Positions 11,094 through 19,658 of a DNA stretch of 64,000 bases are shown here, one piece after another. The DNA comes from Polynucleobacter sp. 86C-FISCH (lineage in GTDB: Bacteria > Pseudomonadota > Gammaproteobacteria > Burkholderiales > Burkholderiaceae). Made by a program: the position numbers and the translations under genes. The notes below the pieces were generated by a model. It searched no databases and had not been told where the DNA came from. It was given only the letters and a program-made list of their open reading frames with translations. The stretch lies in contig NZ_JACVOL010000001.1 in assembly GCF_018882415.1 (NCBI RefSeq), positions 1,031,531 to 1,095,530 on the forward strand, read 5' to 3'. Within the stretch, counting starts at the first letter, position 1. Every line of letters begins with the position of its first letter.

Positions 11094-11120
11094 TTGACAA
11101 GCAAAAAGAGCTCCTAAATA
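11094..11120 (+). promoter_or_regulatory. Possible sigma70-type promoter upstream of the porin
   Basis: TTGACA at 11094-11099 is a perfect -35 hexamer and TAAATA at 11115-11120 could be the -10, but the 15-base spacing is short. It lies about 90 bases before the porin start in the 208-base gap between the Sel1 gene and the porin. The strong ribosome site TTGGAG precedes the porin ATG. Confidence 0.35.
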
Positions 11121-11212
11121 CCCTGACCCCCAGTCTAGTGGTGCAAAAGAAGCAAAATTCGTAGGTCCCAGTTTTATTTGGGCATTACTTTTAATTTTTG
11201 GAGATTTAAAGA

Positions 11213-12478
11213 ATGAAAAAATCGCTATTAGCAATCGCAGCAATCGGTGCATTTGCATCTGCTGCTCAAGCTCAGTCCAGCGTAACCGTTTACGGTATCT
11301 TGGACGTTGGTTACATCGGTGAGAACACACGTGCTTCTACATCTGCTAACCGTACTACAGCACCTACAACAGCCAACGGCTCATTGAAGTCTACTGGTAA
11401 CCAATTCGGTCAGTCTGCTGAGCAGTCAAGCCGTTTAGGTTTTAAAGGTACTGAAGATTTAGGTGGCGGTACTTCAGCATTGTTCACAGTTGAAGTTGAT
11501 TTGGCTCCTTCTACTGGTACTACAGTAATGCCTGGTTCTACACGTCAAGCATTCGTTGGTTTGAAAAAGAATGGTCTTGGTATGGGTGCAGTTGGTACTC
11601 AGTACACAGGTATTCACAATGCTGTAGCTGCTACTGACCCAGGTCAAACAAACAACATGATGGGTAACGTTATTTACCCACGTGCTTCTGGTAGCGCAGC
11701 TGCTCCTACTGCTGATAGCGCAACTAGCGGTACAACAGTTTCTTACACTGTACGTACAGCTAACACATTGACTTTGCAATCTGACAACTTTGCTGGCTTT
11801 AGCGCTGGTGCAATGTTGGTAGCAAATAACAGAAACGATACACAAACAACAACTACTGTTGGTAACACAACCACTACTACTGGTGGCTTGACTAACCAAA
11901 ATGGTTGGGGCTTGAATGCTAACTACACACTGCAAAAATTCTATGTAACTGCTGCTTACCAAGCATTTACATCTAAGAATGACAACGCTACTGTTGTAAC
12001 AACTACAGCAGCAAACGGTGCTACTGTTACTTCACCAACTCCAGCTATTTGGAGCGCAGCAACTGGTGGCTCTAACATCAGAGATAACCAGTTCTACGCT
12101 GGTGCAACTTATGACTTCGGTATCTTGAAGGCATACGCTCAATACGTAGCTCGTAAAGCTTCTGTTCAACAAAACAGCGGCAACTACATCAAGCGTAACG
12201 CTGAGCAGATCGGTGTTCGTAGCTACATCACTCCAACAATCGAAGGTTGGGCAAGCATCGGTATGGGTAAAGGTAACGAGTTTGGCGTTGGTGCTCCAAC
12301 AGTTAACTTTAACGGCTGGCAGTTGGGTTCTAACTACTACTTGAGCAAGCGTACTAACTTGTATGCTATCTACGGTCAGACTCAAACTTCTAACGGTACT
12401 GTTGGTAACGGTGCTGCAGCAGTTTCTACTAGCTACGGCGGTAGCAACTACGCTGTTGGCGTACGTCACACTTTCTAA
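11213..12478 (+). CDS. Gram-negative porin, outer-membrane trimeric beta-barrel
   Basis: This 421-residue protein is a general diffusion porin of the Burkholderiales OmpC-like family. It has a signal peptide (MKKSLLAIAAIGAFASAAQA, cleavage after Ala20), the mature start QSSVTVYGILDVGY seen in this family, alternating beta strands with Thr/Ser/Asn-rich loops, and a C-terminal phenylalanine (YAVGVRHTF) for BAM recognition. Codons are strongly biased (GGT, GCT, ACT, AAC), suggesting very high expression. It stands alone with its own ribosome site and a strong terminator. Substrate preference cannot be told. Confidence 0.93.
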   Translation: MKKSLLAIAAIGAFASAAQAQSSVTVYGILDVGYIGENTRASTSANRTTAPTTANGSLKSTGNQFGQSAEQSSRLGFKGTEDLGGGTSALFTVEVDLAPSTGTTVMPGSTRQAFVGLKKNGLGMGAVGTQYTGIHNAVAATDPGQTNNMMGNVIYPRASGSAAAPTADSATSGTTVSYTVRTANTLTLQSDNFAGFSAGAMLVANNRNDTQTTTTVGNTTTTTGGLTNQNGWGLNANYTLQKFYVTAAYQAFTSKNDNATVVTTTAANGATVTSPTPAIWSAATGGSNIRDNQFYAGATYDFGILKAYAQYVARKASVQQNSGNYIKRNAEQIGVRSYITPTIEGWASIGMGKGNEFGVGAPTVNFNGWQLGSNYYLSKRTNLYAIYGQTQTSNGTVGNGAAAVSTSYGGSNYAVGVRHTF

Positions 12479-12525
12479 TTTGACGCTAGCGTAAGCTAGT
12501 TAAAAATTAGTAATGCATTAAATTA

Positions 12526-12554
12526 CCCGCTGTGGAAACACAGCGGGTTTTTTT
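12526..12554 (+). terminator. Rho-independent terminator of the porin gene
   Basis: A perfect 9-base stem (CCCGCTGTG and CACAGCGGG) with a GAAA loop is followed by seven T residues, 47 bases after the porin stop codon. Confidence 0.93.
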
Positions 12555-12612
12555 CTTTGGATTTTGATTAATCGTAGAATGGTCATGTGCCAATAGTTTT
12601 ATAGGACTCCCA

Positions 12613-13521
12613 ATGAAAATTCCAGCAATACGCGCTGCCTTTGTATGCGCATGCATTCTTTCTGTGCCCGCTCTTTACGCAGCCTCTCCGACTCTGGACA
12701 AAATCAAATCCTCTGGCAACATCACTATGGGCGTTCGTGAGTCGTCTATTCCAATGTCCTACACGACTGGAGACAGTCGCTTTGATGGCTATCACGTTGA
12801 GATTTGCCGCATGATTTTGGGTGACATTAAAGACAAGTTGGGTTTGAATGCGCTTCGCATTAACTATCAACCGGTGACCTCTCAAAACCGCGTACCCTTA
12901 ATGCAGAATGGCACCATTGATATCGAATGCGGCACCACCACTAACAACGCTGCCCGTGTTAAAGACGTCGGTTTCGCTAATACCTTGTATGTAGAAGAGG
13001 TGCGGATTGCTGTGAAGTCAAACTCGGGTATTAATTCTATTTCTCAACTAGCAGGGAAAAAAGTAGCCACTACTACTGGTACGACATCAGTGCAGTTGCT
13101 GCGTAAACATGAAAAAGCCAATGGCGTAAATTTTGATGAAGTCTTTGGTAAAGATCATGCAGATAGCTTCTTGTTGCTTGAGTCTGGCCGTGCCGATGCC
13201 TTTGTGATGGATAGCTCTATATTGGCCGGCAATATCGCTAATTCCAAAAATCCAAAGGATTACAAGATTGTTGGTGAGGTATTAAGCACAGAGCCTATTG
13301 CGATTATGGTTCGTAAGGATGATCCAGAGTTCAAGGCTGCAGTAAATGAGGCAATCGCCAAGATTGTGAAGAATGGCAATATGCCTAAGCTGTGGAATAA
13401 ATGGTTCTTATCGCCTATTCCGCCGAAGAACATCGTGGTTGGTCTTGAGTTGTCTCCTGCCACTAAAAATGCCTGGGCCAATCTGAATGACAAGCCCGCT
13501 GAAGATTATCAAAAGAAATAA
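12613..13521 (+). CDS. gltI: Glutamate/aspartate-type ABC transporter substrate-binding protein
   Basis: This is the periplasmic binding protein of a polar amino acid importer. The 302-residue protein has a signal peptide ending near ALYAAS, then the family-3 solute-binding fold: KIKSSGNITMGVRESSIPMS, DGYHVEICRMI, IDIECGTTTNN and GRADAFVMDSSILA. Overall pattern and length match E. coli GltI (YbeJ). It begins a four-gene operon with two permeases and an ATPase. Specificity for glutamate and aspartate is inferred from resemblance and not shown. Confidence 0.88.
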   Translation: MKIPAIRAAFVCACILSVPALYAASPTLDKIKSSGNITMGVRESSIPMSYTTGDSRFDGYHVEICRMILGDIKDKLGLNALRINYQPVTSQNRVPLMQNGTIDIECGTTTNNAARVKDVGFANTLYVEEVRIAVKSNSGINSISQLAGKKVATTTGTTSVQLLRKHEKANGVNFDEVFGKDHADSFLLLESGRADAFVMDSSILAGNIANSKNPKDYKIVGEVLSTEPIAIMVRKDDPEFKAAVNEAIAKIVKNGNMPKLWNKWFLSPIPPKNIVVGLELSPATKNAWANLNDKPAEDYQKK

Positions 13522-13524
13522 TTT

Positions 13525-14316
13525 ATGGCTTTAGATTTAGGTGTTTTTTGTAAAAGCACCTTGGATGGAGATGTGGTCGACCACTGCATCTCTTCAATTT
13601 TCGGCCTAGGTCAGAACGCAGATCCTAGTTATCTCGATTGGCTCGTAAAAGCCTGGGGATGGACCTTGGCGGTTGCAGGCTTGAGCTTGGCTATTGCGCT
13701 GCTGATTGGTGTCGTTATGGGTACCTTACGCACTTTGCCTGAGACGGGCTCATTAAATAAATGGCTCATCCGTTTATCTACGGCTTGGGTCGAGCTTTTT
13801 AGAAACATTCCCATTCTTGTGCAGGTATTTCTTTGGTATCACGTCATCCCTGCATTTGTTTTGCCCTTGAAGGCGCTGCCGTCCTATTGGTTAGTTAGCA
13901 TTGCTTTAGGTTTTTTTACTTCCGCACGAATTGCTGAACAAGTTAGAGCGGGTATTCAGGCTCTGCCAAGCGGCCAGCGCATGGCTGCTACTGCTTTGGG
14001 TTTAACAACCACTCAAAGTTATCGTTACGTCATCTTGCCTATGGCTTTGCGGATTGTGATCCCGCCATTAACTTCTGAGAGCATGAATCTCATTAAAAAT
14101 TCATCGGTTGCATTCGCAGTTTCAGTGCCGGAGCTCACGCTATTTGCGATGCAGGCGCAGGAAGAAACCTCACATGGTGTCGAAATCTATTTGGCCGTAA
14201 CTTTGCTATACGCTTCTTCAGCATTTGCGGTGAATCGTTTAATGGCTCTGATAGAAAAGAGGTCGCGCATTCCGGGTTTCATCACCCAGGCAAGTGAAGC
14301 GGGAGTGGCTCACTAA
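13525..14316 (+). CDS. gltJ: Amino acid ABC transporter permease (GltJ-like)
   Basis: This inner-membrane permease subunit has 263 residues and about five or six membrane segments. The conserved cytoplasmic EAA-type loop, which contacts the ATPase, is visible as EQVRAGIQALPSGQRMAATALG followed by LPMALRIVIPPLTSE. The N-terminal hydrophilic stretch before the first membrane helix resembles GltJ and not GltK. It starts three bases after gltI and ends directly before gltK, so the four genes should be co-transcribed. Confidence 0.88.
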   Translation: MALDLGVFCKSTLDGDVVDHCISSIFGLGQNADPSYLDWLVKAWGWTLAVAGLSLAIALLIGVVMGTLRTLPETGSLNKWLIRLSTAWVELFRNIPILVQVFLWYHVIPAFVLPLKALPSYWLVSIALGFFTSARIAEQVRAGIQALPSGQRMAATALGLTTTQSYRYVILPMALRIVIPPLTSESMNLIKNSSVAFAVSVPELTLFAMQAQEETSHGVEIYLAVTLLYASSAFAVNRLMALIEKRSRIPGFITQASEAGVAH

Positions 14317-14985
14317 ATGTTTGAACTCGACCTGAGCTTCTATAACTGGGAGTTGTTCACAAACTATATTTTGAAGGGCTTGCTCTTCAGTGTGCAGTTA
14401 ACGGTGATTGCTACTATTGGTGGTATTGTTGTTGGCACTATCTTGGCCTTAATGCGTTTATCGGGCAAGTCTGTCTTGGTTTATCCCGCTACGTTTTATG
14501 TCAACACTATGCGCTCAATTCCACTGGTAATGGTGATCCTGTGGTTCTTTTTATTGATCCCGATGCTGATTGGTCGTCCTATAGGCGCAGACCTCTCGGC
14601 AACCATTACTTTCATCGCATTTGAGGCGGCCTTTTTTTCTGAAATTGTTCGAGCTGGAATTCAGTCGGTACCAAGAGGTCAGGCTTATGCGGCAGAAGCC
14701 TTGGGTATGACCTATGGTCAAAATATGCGATTCATTGTGTTGCCACAAGCCTTTAGAAACATGATTCCAGTTTTCATGACGCAAACAATTATTTTGTTTC
14801 AAGATACCTCACTCGTTTATGCAATCGGAGCATATGACTTACTGAAGGGTTTCGAAATCGCCGGCAAAAATTATGGCCGGCCCATTGAAACTTATGTCTT
14901 GGCTGCCATTACTTATTTTGTAATTTGCTTTTCACTTTCAAAAGCGGTTCGTAAGATTCAAGCTAAAGTTGCCATCATCCGCTAA
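14317..14985 (+). CDS. gltK: Amino acid ABC transporter permease (GltK-like)
   Basis: This is the second permease of the importer, 222 residues with about five membrane helices. The EAA-type loop appears as IVRAGIQSVPRGQAYAAEAL followed by LPQAFRNMIPVFMTQ. The motif NTMRSIPLVMVILWFF is typical of His/Glu/Gln permeases. It follows the first permease with no gap, and the ATPase gene starts 24 bases later. It probably pairs with the GltJ-like protein to form a heterodimeric channel. Confidence 0.88.
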   Translation: MFELDLSFYNWELFTNYILKGLLFSVQLTVIATIGGIVVGTILALMRLSGKSVLVYPATFYVNTMRSIPLVMVILWFFLLIPMLIGRPIGADLSATITFIAFEAAFFSEIVRAGIQSVPRGQAYAAEALGMTYGQNMRFIVLPQAFRNMIPVFMTQTIILFQDTSLVYAIGAYDLLKGFEIAGKNYGRPIETYVLAAITYFVICFSLSKAVRKIQAKVAIIR

Positions 14986-15009
14986 ACACTTCTGAGCCAT
15001 TAAAAAATC

Positions 15010-15744
15010 ATGATTGAACTTCGCAATGTATCGAAATGGTACGGATCCTTCCAGGTATTAAGTGATTGCAGTACCTCTATCCAGAAGGGTGAGGTGGTAG
15101 TTATTTGCGGGCCTTCAGGCTCAGGCAAATCCACTCTGATTAAAACCATCAATGCTTTAGAGCCGTTTCAAAAAGGTGAGATTGTGGTCGATGGGATAAG
15201 TATTCATGATCCAAAAACTAACCTGCCTCAACTTCGTGCTCGTGTTGGCATGGTGTTTCAGCATTTTGAGCTTTTCCCACATTTGAGTGTTACGGAGAAC
15301 TTAACGCTGGCACAGATGAAGGTCTTGGGGCGCACAGCTGACGAAGCTAATCAGCATGGTCTTAAATATTTAGAGCGTGTCGGACTGCTTGCTCAGAAAG
15401 ACAAATTTCCAGGGCAGCTGTCTGGTGGTCAGCAACAGCGTGTTGCGATTGCTAGAGCCTTGAGCATGGATCCGATTGTGATGTTGTTTGATGAGCCTAC
15501 TTCTGCATTAGATCCCGAGATGGTCGGTGAAGTATTGGATGTTATGGTCAAGCTAGCAAATGAAGGTATGACCATGTGTTGCGTTACCCACGAGATGGGC
15601 TTTGCTAAAAAGGTGAGTCATCGTGTGATCTTCATGGATCAGGGGCGGATTGTTGAAGATTGCAGCAAAGAAGAATTCTTTGCCAATCCAGAGCTGCGCT
15701 CACCAAGGGCTAAAGAGTTCTTATCCAAAATTTTGGTGAGTTAA
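15010..15744 (+). CDS. gltL: Amino acid ABC transporter ATP-binding protein (GltL-like)
   Basis: This 244-residue ATPase powers the importer. Walker [10 protein letters not shown] spans residues 34-42, the signature [15 protein letters not shown] and Walker [15 protein letters not shown] follow, with the switch histidine in [11 protein letters not shown]. The sequence is typical of the polar amino acid family. It is the last gene of gltIJKL and converges with the degS-like gene, 33 bases away, with no obvious terminator between. Confidence 0.92.
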   Translation: MIELRNVSKWYGSFQVLSDCSTSIQKGEVVVICGPSGSGKSTLIKTINALEPFQKGEIVVDGISIHDPKTNLPQLRARVGMVFQHFELFPHLSVTENLTLAQMKVLGRTADEANQHGLKYLERVGLLAQKDKFPGQLSGGQQQRVAIARALSMDPIVMLFDEPTSALDPEMVGEVLDVMVKLANEGMTMCCVTHEMGFAKKVSHRVIFMDQGRIVEDCSKEEFFANPELRSPRAKEFLSKILVS

Positions 15745-15777
15745 GTGCGTAGCCCTCACTGCAAATATAACTAGCTT

Positions 15778-16965
15778 TTACTGCGTCATCTTTTTGGGTT
15801 TTGGTCGTTTCCCAGTTTGTACCGTTAACTCAAGCTCTTTATCTTTGCGAAGAATTTTGAGCTTTGCATCATTGCCTGGAGCAATCTGTGCAATTTGATT
15901 TAAAAGCTGCCTGACGTCTTTGGTGGGATTGCCGTTGACGGTGATTAGTACGTCACCCGGTTTGACCCCACCCTTCGCCGCAGGACCCCCCTCAAGCACT
16001 CCTGAGAGCAATACGCCTTGAGTCCTGGCAGGTAAGCCCAGAGACTCCAGGAGCTCTTTAGAGAGGTTTTGTGGCTCAACCCCAATCCAGCCTCTAGTAA
16101 CGCTGCCATTGGTCAGAATCGACTCCATGACCTGTTTGGCGAGGTTTACGGGAATGGCAAATCCAATGCCCATGGAGCCACCATTATTTGAGTAAATCGC
16201 TGTGTTGATGCCAATAAGGTTCCCGCGGGTATCAATTAATGCACCACCAGAATTTCCCGGGTTGATTGCAGCATCCGTTTGAATAAAGTTTTCAAAGGTA
16301 TTAATGCCAACATGATCTCGGCCTAGTGCAGAAACAATTCCAGAGGTAACGGTTTGACCAACCCCAAATGGATTGCCGATAGCAAGCACTACATCACCAA
16401 TATGCACCGACTCAACTTTGCCAAGCGTAATTGGAGCGGGCAATTGTTTTGCTTCTATTTTTAATACGGCAATATCGGTTTCAGGATCGCTACCAATAAC
16501 TTGAGCTTTCACTTTTCTGCCATCTGATAAAGCGACATCTATTTCATCTGCATCACTAATCACATGATGATTGGTGAGGATGTAACCTTCAGGACTTACC
16601 AGTACACCAGAGCCTAAACTTGAGCTAGGCTCTTCCTCAGGCGGTTGGTCTCCAAAGAAAAATTTAAATAGTGGGTCAGCCGAATTCGGGCTGGCGCCTT
16701 TACGGGCCTTGGGTTTGCCGCTTCCTTTGCTCGTAAAAATATTGACTACCGCAGGCATTGAGCGCTTTACTGCATCGTGATAAGAGCCTGGGCTTAGCTG
16801 GCCATCGTAGTCACTCTCCTTGAGTGATGCGGTGTTTACCAAAGAAGCAACCCTTGACTCTGAAAGCCATTCTGGTTTTAGGGTGGCAACAACAAATAAA
16901 GCTGCCAACATCACAGTGACAGCTTGCGCAAAGACGAGCCAATATTTTTGGAGAGAGTAATTCAT
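15778..16965 (-). CDS. degS: DegS/HtrA-type trypsin-like serine protease with one PDZ domain
   Basis: The 395-residue protein is a membrane-anchored HtrA-family protease. An N-terminal helix (about residues 7-28) should anchor it in the inner membrane with the rest in the periplasm. The triad is His134 (TNHHVI), Asp164 (ETDIAVLKI) and Ser239 (NPGNSGGAL). A single PDZ domain covers roughly residues 283-385. One PDZ domain and an anchor fit DegS/AlgW, which start sigma-E release by cleaving RseA, better than DegP; this role is inferred. A Lys/Gly-rich linker follows the anchor. It lies near petABC as in other Burkholderiales. Confidence 0.85.
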   Translation of the reverse strand: MNYSLQKYWLVFAQAVTVMLAALFVVATLKPEWLSESRVASLVNTASLKESDYDGQLSPGSYHDAVKRSMPAVVNIFTSKGSGKPKARKGASPNSADPLFKFFFGDQPPEEEPSSSLGSGVLVSPEGYILTNHHVISDADEIDVALSDGRKVKAQVIGSDPETDIAVLKIEAKQLPAPITLGKVESVHIGDVVLAIGNPFGVGQTVTSGIVSALGRDHVGINTFENFIQTDAAINPGNSGGALIDTRGNLIGINTAIYSNNGGSMGIGFAIPVNLAKQVMESILTNGSVTRGWIGVEPQNLSKELLESLGLPARTQGVLLSGVLEGGPAAKGGVKPGDVLITVNGNPTKDVRQLLNQIAQIAPGNDAKLKILRKDKELELTVQTGKRPKPKKMTQ

Positions 16966-17053
16966 GGAAAGGTGTTTTGGATATAAGTCTGTTTAATGAG
17001 AAAAATTATTTCTTTCCGCACACTTTGCTTTCCATAAATCCTATTTAATAAAT

Positions 17054-17476
17054 TTATTTTTTTAGACTATCGCGAATCTCGCGAAGCAAAACCACATCTT
17101 CTGGAACGGGTGGCGGCGGCAGTGCATCCATGATGCGAATCTTGTTAACCACCTTAACCATTTGAAAGATGACAAAGGCCAAAAGAATGAAATTGATCGA
17201 AATGGTGATGAAGTTGCCATAGGCAAAAATTGGCACTCCGGCCTTTTTGAGGGCGTCAAAGGTTCTAGGAACACCCTCTGGGATGCGGCCAAGGACGATA
17301 AAAAGGTTTGTAAAGTCGATATGGCCCCCTAAAAGGCTTGAAATCACCGGCATAACGATGTCATTTACCAGGGAATCGACGATTTTCCCGAAAGCCCCGC
17401 CAATAATCACGCCGACCGCCAAATCAACTACATTGCCTTTTACGGCAAAGTCCCGAAATTCCTTTAAAACGCTCAT
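17054..17476 (-). CDS. mscL: Large-conductance mechanosensitive channel
   Basis: MscL opens under membrane tension to release solutes during osmotic downshock. The 140-residue protein begins [30 protein letters not shown], the conserved pore-lining first helix, and has the second helix near [14 protein letters not shown] with a C-terminal helical bundle ending [11 protein letters not shown]. The gene is divergent from petA and separated from the degS-like gene by 88 bases, so it is probably transcribed alone or with degS. Confidence 0.97.
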   Translation of the reverse strand: MSVLKEFRDFAVKGNVVDLAVGVIIGGAFGKIVDSLVNDIVMPVISSLLGGHIDFTNLFIVLGRIPEGVPRTFDALKKAGVPIFAYGNFITISINFILLAFVIFQMVKVVNKIRIMDALPPPPVPEDVVLLREIRDSLKK

Positions 17477-17502
17477 AAATGCCTTCCTTTTAACTTAGAT
17501 CC

Positions 17503-17523
17503 AGATTAACCCGAGATTAACCC
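17503..17523. promoter_or_regulatory. Tandem 10-base repeat, 11-base period, upstream of petABC
   Basis: AGATTAACCC occurs twice (17503-17512 and 17514-17523), separated by a single G, in the 137-base divergent region between mscL and petA. Two direct half-sites one helical turn apart are the layout used by OmpR/PhoB-family regulators. No regulator can be named. Confidence 0.35.
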
Positions 17524-17613
17524 CATAACTTTCTTGCTTACCCCACTTTTTACTTTAAAATCCTATCTTTAAGCAATTTCCACCCATAAATACCCTTTTT
17601 AGGAATTTTGTAA

Positions 17614-18216
17614 ATGAGTGACAAGCCCTGTATGGACAAGGATCGCCGCAACTGGCTGATCGCCACATCGGCGGTTGGTGGCGTAGGTGCAGCCGCAGCC
17701 CTTTACCCTTTTGTGGACAGTTTTGAGCCTTCCGAGCGTGCTAAAGCCGCTGGCGCAGCTGTTGAAATCGATATCGCTGGTATGCAGCCAGACGAGATGA
17801 GAATGGTTGAATGGCGCGGTAAGCCAGTTTGGGTAGTGCGTCGCACCCCTGAGCAGGTTGCTGAGTTATCCAAGATTGATGGCGAATTAGCTGATCCAGA
17901 TTCATTGCGTGATCCAGCTCAATTTACACCTCCTTATGCCCAAAATCAGTGGCGTTCTATTAAGCCTGAGTACCTTGTGGTTGTTGGAATTTGTACGCAC
18001 TTGGGATGCTCTCCTACAGCTAAATTCGAATCAGGTGCCCAGCCTTCCTTGCCAAATAATTGGCCAGGTGGCTTCCTTTGCCCATGTCATGGTTCTACTT
18101 TCGATATGGCAGGCCGCGTATTCAAAAACAAACCAGCCCCAGACAACATGGAAGTACCGCCACATATGTACCTGAGCGATACCAAGATTCTGGTTGGCGA
18201 AGATAAGAAGGCCTAA
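17614..18216 (+). CDS. petA: Ubiquinol-cytochrome c reductase Rieske iron-sulfur subunit
   Basis: This subunit of the cytochrome bc1 complex transfers electrons from ubiquinol to cytochrome c1. The 200-residue protein has one N-terminal membrane anchor preceded by a twin arginine (DRRNWLIAT), which marks it as a likely Tat substrate. The [2Fe-2S] ligands lie in CTHLGCSP and CPCHGSTFD. It starts the petABC operon; petB follows 10 bases later. The tatABC genes are about 8 kb upstream. Confidence 0.98.
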   Translation: MSDKPCMDKDRRNWLIATSAVGGVGAAAALYPFVDSFEPSERAKAAGAAVEIDIAGMQPDEMRMVEWRGKPVWVVRRTPEQVAELSKIDGELADPDSLRDPAQFTPPYAQNQWRSIKPEYLVVVGICTHLGCSPTAKFESGAQPSLPNNWPGGFLCPCHGSTFDMAGRVFKNKPAPDNMEVPPHMYLSDTKILVGEDKKA

Positions 18217-18226
18217 GGAGAGATAA

Positions 18227-19627
18227 ATGGCATTTCACGAAAAAGAAGTTCCTGCAGACGCGTCAGCCGCAGTAAAGCTAATGGCATGGGTTGACTCACG
18301 TTTGCCTGTTACAGACGCATTTAAGCGTCACATGAGTGAGTACTATGCTCCTAAGAACCTGAATTTTTTCTACATCTTTGGCGCATTAGCGATCGTTGTT
18401 TTAGCAATTCAAATCATTACCGGCATTTTCTTGGTAATGAACTACAAACCAGATGCAGCTAAAGCATTTGAGTCTGTTGAATACATCATGCGCGAAGTAC
18501 CATGGGGTTGGTTGATTCGCTACATGCACTCAACTGGCGCCTCGATGTTCTTTGTCGTGGTTTACATGCATATGTTCCGTGGTTTGATCTACGGTTCCTA
18601 TCGCAAGCCACGTGAATTGATTTGGATTTTCGGTTGCGCAATTTTCTTATGCTTGATGGGCGAGGCGTTCTTCGGTTACTTGCTCCCATGGGGTCAAATG
18701 TCCTATTGGGGTGCTCAAGTGATTGTGAACTTGTTCTCCGCAATCCCACTCATTGGCCCAGATCTATCTTTATGGTTGCGTGGTGACTATGTTGTTGGTG
18801 ATGCCACCCTCAACCGTTTCTTCGCATTCCACGTCATTGCAATTCCATTGGTATTGATTGGCTTAGTTGCAGCACACATTCTTGCTTTGCATGAAGTTGG
18901 TTCAAACAATCCTGATGGCGTAGAAATTAAAGAGAACTTGGATGCTAACGGTCACCCAGTTGACGGTATTCCATTCCACCCTTACTACAGCGTTCATGAC
19001 GTAATGTACTTGGGTGGATTCCTGATGGTATTTGCTTGCATCGTGTTCTTTGCACCGGAGATGGGCGGATACTTCTTGGAAGCGAATAACTTCATTCCAG
19101 CGAATCCATTTGTCACTCCGACACACATTGCACCAGTTTGGTATTTCACGCCGTTCTACTCTATGTTGCGTGCAACCACTACTAACTTCTTATTGCCGTT
19201 GTGGATCTTCTTGGCCATCATTCTTGGAATGTTTGCCAGAAGTTCAAGCGATAAAAAAGTGAAGGGCGCTTGTGCAGCAATTGCAGTGGTATTGGCTGCA
19301 GGCTTCTATTTCTTTGATGCTAAGTTCTGGGGTGTTGTGATCATGGGCGGTTCTGTTGTGATCATGTTCTTCTTGCCTTGGCTTGATAAGTCACCAGTGA
19401 AATCCATTCGCTATCGCCCACAGTTTCATAAATATATCTATGGTGTATTTATCGTTAGCTTTGTAATCTTGGGTTACTTGGGTATCGAGCCACCATCACC
19501 AGTATTTGAAAAGATTTCTCAGATTTGTACGATTTATTATCTGGGCTTTTTCTTGGCAATGCCTTTCTGGAGCAAGCTTGGTACATTCAAGCCAGTTCCG
19601 ACGCGCGTTACTTTTGAATCCCATTAA
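18227..19627 (+). CDS. petB: Cytochrome b subunit of the bc1 complex
   Basis: The central membrane subunit of complex III carries the two b hemes and both quinone sites. The 466-residue protein includes the paired heme-ligand histidines in the second and fourth helices (in RYMHSTGAS and FFAFHVIAIPL contexts), GQMSYWGAQV at the Qo site and the PVWYFTPFYSMLRA variant of the PEWY motif, here with Val in place of Glu. It has about nine hydrophobic segments and is long because of a C-terminal extension common in betaproteobacteria. It lies between petA and petC. Confidence 0.97.
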   Translation: MAFHEKEVPADASAAVKLMAWVDSRLPVTDAFKRHMSEYYAPKNLNFFYIFGALAIVVLAIQIITGIFLVMNYKPDAAKAFESVEYIMREVPWGWLIRYMHSTGASMFFVVVYMHMFRGLIYGSYRKPRELIWIFGCAIFLCLMGEAFFGYLLPWGQMSYWGAQVIVNLFSAIPLIGPDLSLWLRGDYVVGDATLNRFFAFHVIAIPLVLIGLVAAHILALHEVGSNNPDGVEIKENLDANGHPVDGIPFHPYYSVHDVMYLGGFLMVFACIVFFAPEMGGYFLEANNFIPANPFVTPTHIAPVWYFTPFYSMLRATTTNFLLPLWIFLAIILGMFARSSSDKKVKGACAAIAVVLAAGFYFFDAKFWGVVIMGGSVVIMFFLPWLDKSPVKSIRYRPQFHKYIYGVFIVSFVILGYLGIEPPSPVFEKISQICTIYYLGFFLAMPFWSKLGTFKPVPTRVTFESH

Positions 19628-19658
19628 TTCAGACACCAAAGAGAAACTAGGAACTAGC

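Noticed and set aside
10983..11330. Minus-strand 115-codon frame upstream of the Sel1 gene
   Set aside because: Runs antisense through the porin start and its composition shows no protein features.
11474..12469. Two long antisense reading frames (162 and 145 codons) opposite the porin
   Set aside because: They are Ser/Thr/Cys/Val-rich shadows produced by the porin's strong codon bias; no ribosome site, no domain pattern.
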